Assembly (NCBI GenBank): GCA_002492725.1
Contig: DLAF01000037.1
Span: 10,984-74,983 of the forward strand
Direction: 5' to 3'
From: Lachnospiraceae bacterium UBA7054
Lineage (GTDB): Bacteria > Bacillota > Clostridia > Lachnospirales > Lachnospiraceae
DNA: 64,000 nucleotides
The notes beneath the pieces were generated by a model, which ran no database searches, had not been told where the DNA came from, and saw only the letters and a program-made list of their open reading frames with translations. Within the stretch, counting starts at the first letter, position 1; every line of letters begins with the position of its first letter. Made by a program: the position numbers and the translations under genes. Shown piece after piece: positions 51,510-59,594 of this stretch.

Positions 51510-52781
51510 CTATACGGCTGAAATTGCCTGCGCAAGATCCGCAATAATATCGTCAATATGTTCAATGCCCACGGAGAGTCTGATGAGATCAGGCGCGACA
51601 CCCGCCTCTTTTAACTGTTCGTCGTTCATCTGTCTGTGGGTATGGCTCGCAGGATGCAAAACGCTCGTGCGGGCATCCGCCACATGGGTTACGATCGCGG
51701 CAAGCTGCAGATGATCCATCATCTTTGCAGCTGCCTCCCTGCCGCCCTTTAAGCCAAAGGAAATCACCCCGCAGGTACCTTTTGGCATATATTTTTTTGC
51801 CAGCGCAAAATACTTGTTTCCGGGCAGTCCGGGATAATTTACCCAGGCCACCTTCTCGTTTGCCTCCAGATATTCCGCACACTTTAGGGCATTATAACAA
51901 TGCCTTTCCATCCGCAGGGGGAGTGTTTCCAGTCCTACATTCAAAAGAAAGGCGTTCTGCGGCGACTGAATGGACCCCAGATCCCGCATCAGCTGGCTGG
52001 TTGCCTTTGTGATATAGGCTGCCTTGCCGAACTTTTCCGTGTACACAATGCCGTGGTAAGACTCATCCGGCGTACACAACCCCGGGAACTTGTCCGGGTA
52101 AGCCGTCCAGTCAAAATTGCCGGAATCAACAATACACCCGCCTACGGCCATGGCATGTCCGTCCATGTATTTTGTGGTAGAATGTGTCACGATATCCGCT
52201 CCCCACAAAAAAGGATTGCAGTTTATGGGCGTGGCAAAGGTATTGTCCACGATCAGCGGCACCTGGTGCGCGTGCGCCAATCCGGCAAATTTTTCGATAT
52301 CAAGAACCACCAACGCAGGGTTTGCGATGGTTTCCGCAAACACACACTTCGTATTTTCCCGAAACGCCTTGTTAAGCTCCTCCTCGGAAGCATCGGGATC
52401 CACCACGGTGCATTCAATGCCCATCTTCTTCATGGTACAGGTGAGCAGATTAAAGCTGCCGCCGTAGACGGTGGAGCTCATCACTACATGGTCTCCGGCC
52501 TCACAGATATTGAAAACGGCATAGTGGTTTGCCGCCTGTCCGGAGGAGGTAAGCATGGCCGCCACACCGCCCTCCAGTTCACAGATTTTTGCCGCCACAC
52601 AGTCATTCGTCGGGTTCTGCAGTCTGGAATAAAAGTATCCGCTCTCCTCCAGGTCAAAGAGTCTTCCCATCTGCTCGGAATTCTCGTACTTAAACGTTGT
52701 GCTCTGATAAATCGGAAGTACACGCGGTTCCCCGTTCTTCGGCTTCCATCCCGACTGGATGCAAATTGTTTCCTTCTTCAT
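51510..52781 (-). CDS. metY: O-acetylhomoserine sulfhydrylase (aminocarboxypropyltransferase)
   Basis: PLP enzyme that makes homocysteine from O-acetylhomoserine and sulfide. About 423 aa, the length of MetY and longer than MetB/MetC (about 380-400). Signatures: LPIYQSTTFKYENSEQMGRL, MLTSSGQAANHYAV, VDNTFATPINCNPFLWGADI, PLP Lys in HSTTKYMDGH, and SVLHPASHTHRQM with LIRLSVGIEHIDDI. It would feed homocysteine to MetH. The second ATG (52781) has better spacing from GGAGAG than the first (52784). Confidence 0.93.
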   Translation of the reverse strand: MKKETICIQSGWKPKNGEPRVLPIYQSTTFKYENSEQMGRLFDLEESGYFYSRLQNPTNDCVAAKICELEGGVAAMLTSSGQAANHYAVFNICEAGDHVVMSSTVYGGSFNLLTCTMKKMGIECTVVDPDASEEELNKAFRENTKCVFAETIANPALVVLDIEKFAGLAHAHQVPLIVDNTFATPINCNPFLWGADIVTHSTTKYMDGHAMAVGGCIVDSGNFDWTAYPDKFPGLCTPDESYHGIVYTEKFGKAAYITKATSQLMRDLGSIQSPQNAFLLNVGLETLPLRMERHCYNALKCAEYLEANEKVAWVNYPGLPGNKYFALAKKYMPKGTCGVISFGLKGGREAAAKMMDHLQLAAIVTHVADARTSVLHPASHTHRQMNDEQLKEAGVAPDLIRLSVGIEHIDDIIADLAQAISAV

Positions 52782-52793
52782 CATTTCTCTCCT

Positions 52794-53522
52794 TTATTCG
52801 TCCCAGTTGTGGTAAACCGCCTGCACGTCGTCGTCATCTTCCAGAAGATCGAGCGTCCTCTGCAGATTCTTGATTGCTCCCTCGTCGGTAAGCTCCACCC
52901 AAGTCTGGGGAATCATGGTCACTTCGGAGGAAATCGGTGTAATCCCCGCCGCTTTTAAGGCCTCATCCACCTCGCTCCACTGATCCGGATCCGTGTAAAT
53001 CTCATAGCTGTCCTCTTCCTCAGAGAAGTCCTCCGCCCCCGCATCCAATGCAGTCATCATCAGATCATCTGCCTCCATCTCGCATTCTTCCTTATCGACG
53101 ATAATGAGGCCTTTTTTATCAAACATGAAGGATACACAGCCCTGGGTGCCGATGCTGCCGTTGCCTTTGGTAAAGGCGCTTCTAACATTAGCGGCTGTGC
53201 GGTTAATATTATCCGTCAAAGCATCAACAATAATAGCAACACCGTTCGGGCCATACCCCTCGTAGGTGACATACTTATAATCTACGTTGCCGCCCTCGCC
53301 CGCCGCCTTCTTGATCCCGCGTTCGATAGTATCGTTTGGCATATTGTTGGCTTTTGCCTTGGCAATGACCTGTGCCAGCTTAAAGTTATTTGCGGGATCG
53401 GGGCCGCCATCCTTCACCGCCACGGCAATCTCTCTGCCGATGATGGTAAATATCTTGCCCTTGGCCGCATCGTTTTTCTCCTTTTTATGCTTGATGTTTG
53501 CAAATTTTGAATGTCCTGACAT
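52794..53522 (-). CDS. YebC/PmpR-family regulator (TACO1-like)
   Basis: 242 aa, full length. N-terminal MSGHSKFANIKHKKEKNDAA with Phe where many homologues have Trp, then GREIAVAVKDGGPDPANNFK, MPNDTIERGIKKAAGE, and the acidic third domain. Family members are DNA-binding regulators in some reports and ribosome-associated factors that relieve Pro-rich stalling in others. Gene neighbours give no target. Confidence 0.95.
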   Translation of the reverse strand: MSGHSKFANIKHKKEKNDAAKGKIFTIIGREIAVAVKDGGPDPANNFKLAQVIAKAKANNMPNDTIERGIKKAAGEGGNVDYKYVTYEGYGPNGVAIIVDALTDNINRTAANVRSAFTKGNGSIGTQGCVSFMFDKKGLIIVDKEECEMEADDLMMTALDAGAEDFSEEEDSYEIYTDPDQWSEVDEALKAAGITPISSEVTMIPQTWVELTDEGAIKNLQRTLDLLEDDDDVQAVYHNWDE

Positions 53523-53615
53523 GTCCTCTCATCCTTTCTTCTGTTCTATCCTCTTTTTATGGTTACTTTTCCGGTTTTACGGGGTATTTTCTTTTTACCA
53601 TTTCCTTTTTATATT

Positions 53616-55061
53616 CTATGTTTCCCCGGTGTCTGCCTTTTTTCCGTTCTCTTTGATTTCCGCAGTTTCTTTCTGTGCTTCCGGCTCTTTTTCCCGCATC
53701 GCCGACACGCTCTGGATCATGCGATCCTTCACCTCCAGGATGCGGAACGTATAGCCTCCGTATGAAAACTCAAAATCTTCTCCTTCTTCAGGGATATGCT
53801 CCAGTCTGGAGATTACAAAGCCGTTAACCGTATCAAAAGGCTCATCCTCAAAGGATATCTGAAGCTTTTCTTCCAGTTCTTCCAAAGGCATCATGCCCTC
53901 GATCACATAGTGATCCGTCCCGCTCTCTCTGATGTAGGTTGCCTCTTCATCATACTCATCCTGAATGTTACCGACGATCTCTTCGAGGATATCCTCCAGC
54001 GCAACCAGTCCCGCTGTCTGTCCATACTCATCAATCACGATCACCATCTGGATTTTTTCCTTTTGCATGACCTGAAAAAGATCGTTGATCTTTCGATTTT
54101 CCGTAATAAAGAGAGGTTCCCGCAAAAGTCCTTTGATCTTGCCGATGGGGCGGGTACGCATCTTTTCATTCATCTGCATCCGCATCACATCCTTTAAATG
54201 CAGAATACCGATGATATGGTCTATCGTTTCATCATAAACAGGAAAACGGCTGTTGTGCGCGTCCACAATAAAAGCCGCCGCCTCCTGCAGTGTCATGGTG
54301 CAGTCCATGGCAATCAGATTATTGCGGTTGATCATGATATCCCGTGCTTCCTTGTCGCCGTACTCGAAGATATTTGTGATCATCTCCGCCTCGTTCGCAT
54401 GCAGAATGCCCTGCTCATGTCCGACACTCACCATGGAAAGTATCTCTTCTTCTGTCACGTCTTCCTTATCGTCCGCATTCCGCACGCCGAGCAGATACAA
54501 AAGTCCCCGCGAAGTCGCGGCGATCAGACTGCTGAACGGGGATACAATCCGCACATAGTAGTAAAAAGGATTAATAAGTGCATAAATCCAGCGTTCCGGG
54601 TACTTCGCTGCCGCTTTTTTCGGAACCATGACGCCGATGGTCATAATTATGTACAGGAGAAAAATCGTCACAATGACCGGCACTGTCAGTACGATCGCTT
54701 TCAGCTGCATACGTGACAGCGGACCGATATAGGTACTCGCCTGATTTGATACCAAAAAGGAAACATACCCGCTCAACCGATAGAGAATAAAGGCTCCCAA
54801 CAAAAGATTGATCGTCACAACGCCAAGCTGCGTCGCCGTTGCATAGGCTGCGTGATGCTCCATCATATAGGAAAGTCTGGCCTGTTTCTTATTCTGCTTT
54901 TCGCTCTCCTCCCGAGGTTCCTCCCCGCCCGTATTATTTTCCTCTTTTTCTATGCTCCTGTGATTCTGCATGGCAGTGCTGAAACCGTAAAAAATCATCT
55001 CAAGCGCCAACATGACAATAAACCACAGGATGCCGTTACTGCCCGAACCTCCGTCGTCCAT
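53616..55061 (-). CDS. CNNM/CorC-family membrane protein with CBS pair
   Basis: 481 aa. Four TM helices of the DUF21/CNNM domain (IPK motif read as VMVPKKAAAKYPERWIY), a short helical hairpin (ILSMVSVGHEQGILHANEAE), a CBS pair (MINRNNLIAMDCTMTLQEAA, IVIDEYGQTAGLVALEDILE, GNIQDEYDEE), and a C-terminal CorC/HlyC domain (DEPFDTVNGFVISRLEHIPE). Such proteins handle Mg2+ or other cations; older names call them hemolysins, without toxin evidence. A perfect TTGACA promoter and a 5' hairpin lie upstream. Confidence 0.93.
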   Translation of the reverse strand: MDDGGSGSNGILWFIVMLALEMIFYGFSTAMQNHRSIEKEENNTGGEEPREESEKQNKKQARLSYMMEHHAAYATATQLGVVTINLLLGAFILYRLSGYVSFLVSNQASTYIGPLSRMQLKAIVLTVPVIVTIFLLYIIMTIGVMVPKKAAAKYPERWIYALINPFYYYVRIVSPFSSLIAATSRGLLYLLGVRNADDKEDVTEEEILSMVSVGHEQGILHANEAEMITNIFEYGDKEARDIMINRNNLIAMDCTMTLQEAAAFIVDAHNSRFPVYDETIDHIIGILHLKDVMRMQMNEKMRTRPIGKIKGLLREPLFITENRKINDLFQVMQKEKIQMVIVIDEYGQTAGLVALEDILEEIVGNIQDEYDEEATYIRESGTDHYVIEGMMPLEELEEKLQISFEDEPFDTVNGFVISRLEHIPEEGEDFEFSYGGYTFRILEVKDRMIQSVSAMREKEPEAQKETAEIKENGKKADTGET

Positions 55062-55094
55062 ATTTTCTGTTTTCTCCTTTTTGCCGTTAGTGTC

Positions 55095-55123
55095 GTATCA
55101 GCAGAGACTCTAAATGCTGATAC
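55095..55123 (-). other. 5'-terminal hairpin of the CNNM-gene transcript
   Basis: GTATCAGCA (55115-55123 on the minus strand) pairs perfectly with TGCTGATAC (55095-55103), 11-nt loop. Given the promoter, the transcript would begin at or next to the first arm. No T tract follows. A stabilising 5' hairpin or an operator are both possible. Confidence 0.6.
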
Positions 55124-55129
55124 CCGAAT

Positions 55130-55158
55130 ATCATAACAAGGATTATCCTCTGTGTCAA
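55130..55158 (-). promoter_or_regulatory. Predicted promoter of the CNNM gene
   Basis: Minus strand: TTGACA (55158-55153), 17-bp spacer, TATGAT (55135-55130). Start point expected near 55123. Confidence 0.75.
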
Positions 55159-55173
55159 ATCCGCCGTTTCATC

Positions 55174-55515
55174 CTATGTAGTCAGCTCCAGGCTAATCAT
55201 AAGTCCTCTGTTCACCGCTCGCATAATATCGGGATCCAAATGGCACACCCTGTCCCGCAGACGCTGCTTGTCGATGGTTCGAAGCTGCTCCAGCAGAATC
55301 ACGGAATCCTTCACCATATCATATCTGCCCGCGCTCAGTTCAATGTGGGTCGGGAGCTTCGCCTTATTCATCTTTGACGTAATAGCCGCACAGATCACGG
55401 TCGGACTGTGACGGTTCCCCACATCGTTCTGTATAATGAGCACGGGACGCACACCGCCCTGCTCCGAGCCAACGACCGGACGAAGATCCGCATAATAGAT
55501 ATCTCCTCTTCTCAT
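55174..55515 (-). CDS. MazF/PemK-type endoribonuclease (NdoA-like), no antitoxin gene evident
   Basis: 113 aa from ATG at 55515 (MRRGDIYYADLRPVVGSEQG). The catalytic Arg lies in GGVRPVLIIQND and the Ser/Thr in AAITSKMNK, as in B. subtilis EndoA, which cuts UACAU sites. The C-terminus (RDRVCHLDPDIMRAVNRG) is typical. In Bacillus the antitoxin ndoAI lies between alr and ndoA. Here that interval is 71 nt with no ORF, only an inverted-repeat structure. An antitoxin may lie elsewhere or be absent. The longer frame to 55581 overlaps that structure and lacks a ribosome binding site. Confidence 0.93.
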   Translation of the reverse strand: MRRGDIYYADLRPVVGSEQGGVRPVLIIQNDVGNRHSPTVICAAITSKMNKAKLPTHIELSAGRYDMVKDSVILLEQLRTIDKQRLRDRVCHLDPDIMRAVNRGLMISLELTT

Positions 55516-55586
55516 TTCCAAACACTTCCTTTGCCATTTACTAAGCCTTCGCCGCCTGGCGGCCGTGCTTTGTTCTGGCAATAGTA

Positions 55587-56756
55587 TTACCAGCCTTTTT
55601 CGGTCGTATACACCCTTCCATCCTTATAATAGATTCGAGGGATCCGTTTTCCCAGGTCACAGGCAAGCTCATAGTTGAACCGCCCTGAGAGCGCCCCCAG
55701 CTCCTCCATGGTAAGCTCCTTTTCCCCGTCTTTCCCGATCAGGGTCACCTCATCGCCCTCTTTTGCCTCCGGGATATCCGTCACATCCACCATGAACTGA
55801 TCCATACAGACCCTGCCGAGAATGGGTGCCCGCCTGCCGCGGATGAGGACATGTCCCTTTCCCGAAAGACTTCTTGGATACCCGTCTCCATACCCCACCG
55901 GTATGGTGGCGATCCGCGTCCGTTTCTCTGTCACAAAGGTTCCGCCGTAACTGACCGGCGTCCCGGCTTCCACTTCCTTCACATAGACCAAATGGCTTTT
56001 TAAGGCAAGCGCAGGGCGCAGTGTTAAGATCTCCTTTGGCACCTCCTCAGAGGGCGACAGTCCGTATAGTGTAATTCCCGCCCGCACCAGGGACAGATTT
56101 GCCTCCGGCAGCTCCAGGATCCCTGCGCTGTTGGAACAGTGCTTGACAGGAATGACTATTCCGGTCAATTCCTCTGCCTTTTCCACAAAGGAACAAAATA
56201 CGGAAAGCTGTGTTCTCGCAGATGTCTTATCCTTCTCATCGGCTCTGGCAAAGTGTGTGAAAATCCCCTCGATCTCAATCCCCGGTAGACGACAGGCTTT
56301 TTGTAAAAAAGACAGCCCCTCTTCATCCGGCCGGATTCCCACACGGCTCATGCCCGTGTCCACCTTGATATGCACTTTTGCTTTTTTGCCAAGTCTTTTG
56401 GCACAGGCGCTTAATTCTTCCAGCGTATCCTCCCGAAATACCGCCGGTCTGATCTCCTGCGCGATCAACGCTTCATAGGAGTAGGGAAATGTATACCCCA
56501 AAATCAAGATTGGTTTCTGCAGTCCGCCCTGCCGCAGTGCAAGCGCTTCCTCCGCTGTCGCAACGGCATAGCCAAAGACATAGGGAAGTTTTTCAAGCTC
56601 CCTGCCGATCTGGATGGCGCCGTGTCCGTAGCCGTCCGTCTTGATCACGCCCATCATCATTGTTTCCGGCGCAATATGACTGTGCATCCGCTCCATATTA
56701 TAGAGAATCGCGGACAAATCGACCGCCGCATACACTCTCTGATACCGTTTAAGCAT
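55587..56756 (-). CDS. alr: Alanine racemase
   Basis: PLP-dependent L/D-alanine racemase supplying D-Ala for peptidoglycan. 389 aa. PLP Lys39 in VIKTDGYGHG (Thr-Asp-Gly where most have Ala-Asp-Ala). Catalytic Tyr270 in PVSYGGTF, and GRVCMDQFMVDVTDI in the C-terminal barrel-cap domain. It is followed by the mazF-like gene, an arrangement conserved in Firmicutes. In spore formers a second Alr may exist for spores; this one cannot be told apart. Confidence 0.97.
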   Translation of the reverse strand: MLKRYQRVYAAVDLSAILYNMERMHSHIAPETMMMGVIKTDGYGHGAIQIGRELEKLPYVFGYAVATAEEALALRQGGLQKPILILGYTFPYSYEALIAQEIRPAVFREDTLEELSACAKRLGKKAKVHIKVDTGMSRVGIRPDEEGLSFLQKACRLPGIEIEGIFTHFARADEKDKTSARTQLSVFCSFVEKAEELTGIVIPVKHCSNSAGILELPEANLSLVRAGITLYGLSPSEEVPKEILTLRPALALKSHLVYVKEVEAGTPVSYGGTFVTEKRTRIATIPVGYGDGYPRSLSGKGHVLIRGRRAPILGRVCMDQFMVDVTDIPEAKEGDEVTLIGKDGEKELTMEELGALSGRFNYELACDLGKRIPRIYYKDGRVYTTEKGW

Positions 56757-56832
56757 CCTGCCTTTTCTCCCTTACTTCATCATATTCATCAATCGCTGTT
56801 CTGATAAAAAAGATGGCAAAGACGCCAAAATC

Positions 56833-57483
56833 TTATGACTCCGGCGTCTCTTCGCTACTATTTTCACGCTCTGCTTCCTTTTCCGGATCATATTCCATAT
56901 CGAAAAGCTCAATCACCTCTGCACCAAAAATATCGTGCATATAGGAATACAACCTGGCGATCACGGCCTCTTTCTCCTTCTTTCGTACCACCTTTTTCTT
57001 TAGTTCCCGGCGGATATTGCCGATCCATTCGTCAATCTCCGCAAGCTCATCCGTGCTCTGCTTTAGCTTGCGGTAACAGATATCCATGGTAATGAGCATG
57101 AGCTGGTTATTGAGCTGATTGATCTGTCTGGGAAGCTCCACCATCTCCTCCTCGTAAGCATCCATCTTTTCGTTGCATTCCTCGATCAGACGCTTTCTTT
57201 CGGACATCTCCTTATCCTGTTTCTTGGAAGGATTCTCCCCCATCGCATCCGCAAGGAGAACCACATCATCCATCAGTTTTTTCTTGATTTTTTTTAACTC
57301 TTTGCTCTCCGAGGTAAGCTTCGCCTGCCTTTTCAATAAATCATTCAAATTTTTTTCAAGGCCCTGCAACTCCGGGGTAAACTCGGACCGGGTAAAAAGT
57401 CTGTGCCATTTGTTGTCCAGCGTCAGAATCGGGATCTTTTTCCCCACGAGCGCCGGCTTAAATTTATCGTCCGCCCTGGCCAT
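56833..57483 (-). CDS. Coiled-coil protein of unknown function
   Basis: 216 aa from ATG at 57483 (GAGAGGTGG upstream). A short conserved N-terminus (KFKPALVGKKIPILTLDNKW) leads to long coiled-coil segments (about 40-80 and 95-185) and an acidic tail. No TM helix. I recall similar proteins as hypothetical in Lachnospiraceae. It has one arm of the mirror-image promoter pair at 57540-57601 and would be transcribed toward alr. Confidence 0.82.
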   Translation of the reverse strand: MARADDKFKPALVGKKIPILTLDNKWHRLFTRSEFTPELQGLEKNLNDLLKRQAKLTSESKELKKIKKKLMDDVVLLADAMGENPSKKQDKEMSERKRLIEECNEKMDAYEEEMVELPRQINQLNNQLMLITMDICYRKLKQSTDELAEIDEWIGNIRRELKKKVVRKKEKEAVIARLYSYMHDIFGAEVIELFDMEYDPEKEAERENSSEETPES

Positions 57484-57539
57484 GCCGCCACCTCTCTTTA
57501 TCGTTTCCCATATATTTTTCAATCTGTCTAACTGTATTC

Positions 57540-57601
57540 AGTTTACCCCCTTGCGAAATTCTTGTCAATGAATTGACAGGGACGTCTTTGGTCTGTAAAC
57601 T
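57540..57601. promoter_or_regulatory. Mirror-image divergent promoters
   Basis: Plus: TTGACA (57573-57578), 17-bp spacer, TAAACT (57596-57601), toward the ABC-F gene. Minus: TTGACA (57568-57563), 17-bp spacer, TAAACT (57545-57540), toward the coiled-coil gene. The two -35 boxes form the dyad TGTCAATGAATTGACA. Both promoters have identical hexamers and spacing. Confidence 0.8.
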
Positions 57602-57643
57602 GTATGAGAGAATGCAATAACTTGTACTGACACGGAGGAAATC

Positions 57644-59587
57644 ATGATCTTATCGGTAACTAATATTCACAAAGCCTTTCAGGAGGTTCCCATCCTGAAA
57701 AATGTATCCTTTCATATCGAAGATCACGACAAAGCCGCAATCGTAGGCATCAACGGCGCCGGCAAGACGACCCTTTTAAAAATCATCATGGGAGAACTAC
57801 CCGCGGACGAGGGACTTGTGACCTTTTCAAAGGATAAGACCGTCGGCTATCTCTCCCAGCACGAAGCCGTCCTTGGCGAAAACACGATCTATCAGGAGCT
57901 TTTGTCCGTAAAGCAGGAAATTCTCACCATGGAACAACAGATGCACACCATGGAGCTACAGATGAAAAGCGCGCAGGGAGAACGCCTGGAAAAACTGATG
58001 GAAAACTATGCTTTACTGACACACAGATATGAACAGGAAAACGGCTACGCCTATAAAAGTGAACTGACAGGCGTCCTAAAGGGGCTTGGCTTTACACCAG
58101 ACGAGTTTGGCAAATCCGTCTCCACCCTCTCCGGCGGCCAAAAGACCCGCGTGGCACTCGGAAAGCTGCTGCTGCTAAAACCGGACCTTATCATTCTGGA
58201 TGAGCCGACAAACCATCTGGATCTTGGTTCTATTACATGGCTGGAAACGTATCTTTTGAATTATCGGGGCGCTGTCATCATTGTTTCGCACGACCGTTTT
58301 TTCCTTGACCGCATCGCTAACAAAGTCATCGAAATCGACAACACCAAGGCAAGCGTTTTTTCCGGCAACTACACTGCCTACGCCGCTGCAAAAGAGATTC
58401 AGCGCACGGCTGCCCTTAACGCCTACCTCAAACAACAGCAGGAAATCAAACACCAGGAGGCCGTAATTGAAAAACTAAAGTCCTTTAACCGGGAAAAGTC
58501 CATTAAGCGCGCGGAAAGCAGGGAAAAGATGCTTGATAAGATCGAGGTGATTGAAAAACCCGTCGAGGTGCGCACCGATATGCACCTTACCCTCACCCCC
58601 AGAAGGGAGAGCGGCAGCGATGTGCTGCAGGCGGAAGGCTTATCAAAAGCGTTTGGTCCGCTCACCCTCTTTACCAATCTCTCTTTTTCCCTGAAAAAAG
58701 GAGAACATGTGGCCATCATCGGCGATAACGGCACGGGAAAGACCACGATCCTAAAGATCATCAATGAACTGATTCCCGCAGATACCGGTACCATCCGTCT
58801 CGGTACCAATGTACAGATTGGCTACTATGACCAGGAGCACCATGTCCTCCACCCGGAAAAGACCTTATTTGAAGAGATTTCAGACGATTATCCGTCGCTG
58901 ACAAATACAGAGATCAGAAACACGCTGGCTGCTTTTCTCTTTACCGGAGACGACGTCTTTCAGCCTATCAAAACCTTGAGCGGCGGTGAGCGCGGCAGAG
59001 TCTCCCTTGCTAAACTCATGCTCTCCGAGGCCAACTTCCTGATCCTGGATGAGCCGACTAACCACCTGGATATCCAGTCCAAAGAAATCCTGGAGGATGC
59101 GCTAAACGCCTACACCGGGACGGTACTCTACGTCTCCCACGACCGTTACTTCATCAACAGGACCGCACACCGCATCCTCGATCTGAATCGCTGTGTACTG
59201 ACAAACTATCTCGGAAACTATGATTATTATTTAGAAAAAAAGGAGGAGCAGCTTTCGAAGATCGACGCAGCACCTGCAGATTCGCATTTTGGAAATTCCG
59301 ACACCACGCAGGACTTAAAAAACGCTGCCTCCGGTAATTCTGACGCCAAGCAGGACTGGAAAGCGAAAAAGGAGGAACAGGCCGCGAAACGCAAACGAGA
59401 AAACGAGTTAAAAAAATGCGAAGAGCAAATAGAAACGCTGGAGTCACGCAATACGGAAATCGACGCGCTCATGGCATCCCCCGAAGTCTGCACGGATGTG
59501 GCAAAACTGCAGGAATTGAATCTTGAAAAAGAAGGAAATGAGGAAGAGCTTGCGGCGTTATATGAAAAATGGGAGACGCTTTTATAG
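57644..59587 (+). CDS. ABC-F family ATPase (YdiF/Uup-like)
   Basis: 647 aa, two ABC domains and no TM helix. Walker A sites GINGAGKTT (35-43) and GDNGTGKTT, signatures LSGGQKTRVALGKLLL and LSGGERGRVSLAKLML, and an inter-domain linker rich in Lys/Arg/Glu (P-site tRNA-interaction motif region). The C-terminal extension is a coiled coil (ECEEQ-type, CTDVAKLQELNLEKEGNEEE) like YdiF/Uup. A short internal duplication (GNSDTTQDLK, GNSDAKQDWK) precedes it. ABC-F proteins act on the ribosome; some give antibiotic resistance, but no resistance-type ARD can be assigned here. It ends in a terminator shared with icd. Confidence 0.95.
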   Translation: MILSVTNIHKAFQEVPILKNVSFHIEDHDKAAIVGINGAGKTTLLKIIMGELPADEGLVTFSKDKTVGYLSQHEAVLGENTIYQELLSVKQEILTMEQQMHTMELQMKSAQGERLEKLMENYALLTHRYEQENGYAYKSELTGVLKGLGFTPDEFGKSVSTLSGGQKTRVALGKLLLLKPDLIILDEPTNHLDLGSITWLETYLLNYRGAVIIVSHDRFFLDRIANKVIEIDNTKASVFSGNYTAYAAAKEIQRTAALNAYLKQQQEIKHQEAVIEKLKSFNREKSIKRAESREKMLDKIEVIEKPVEVRTDMHLTLTPRRESGSDVLQAEGLSKAFGPLTLFTNLSFSLKKGEHVAIIGDNGTGKTTILKIINELIPADTGTIRLGTNVQIGYYDQEHHVLHPEKTLFEEISDDYPSLTNTEIRNTLAAFLFTGDDVFQPIKTLSGGERGRVSLAKLMLSEANFLILDEPTNHLDIQSKEILEDALNAYTGTVLYVSHDRYFINRTAHRILDLNRCVLTNYLGNYDYYLEKKEEQLSKIDAAPADSHFGNSDTTQDLKNAASGNSDAKQDWKAKKEEQAAKRKRENELKKCEEQIETLESRNTEIDALMASPEVCTDVAKLQELNLEKEGNEEELAALYEKWETLL

Positions 59588-59594
59588 CGTCTCC
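59572..59594. terminator. Hairpin over the convergent stops of the ABC-F gene and icd
   Basis: GGAGACGCT (59572-59580), TTTAT loop, AGCGTCTCC (59586-59594), a perfect 9-bp stem formed from both coding ends. Flanking T runs: weak on plus (GGTTTTCC), ATTTTTC on minus. It probably serves as a compact bidirectional terminator. Confidence 0.6.

Noticed and set aside
56757..56832. In-frame extension after the coiled-coil gene stop (FFIRTAIDEYDEVREKRQDA) as read-through or a small ORF.
   Set aside because: No start codon or ribosome binding site, and it overlaps the alr start region. Likely chance.
57644..59587. Calling the ABC-F protein an antibiotic-resistance factor.
   Set aside because: The C-terminal coiled coil and overall length fit housekeeping YdiF/Uup-type members. 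No resistance-type linker could be identified by eye.
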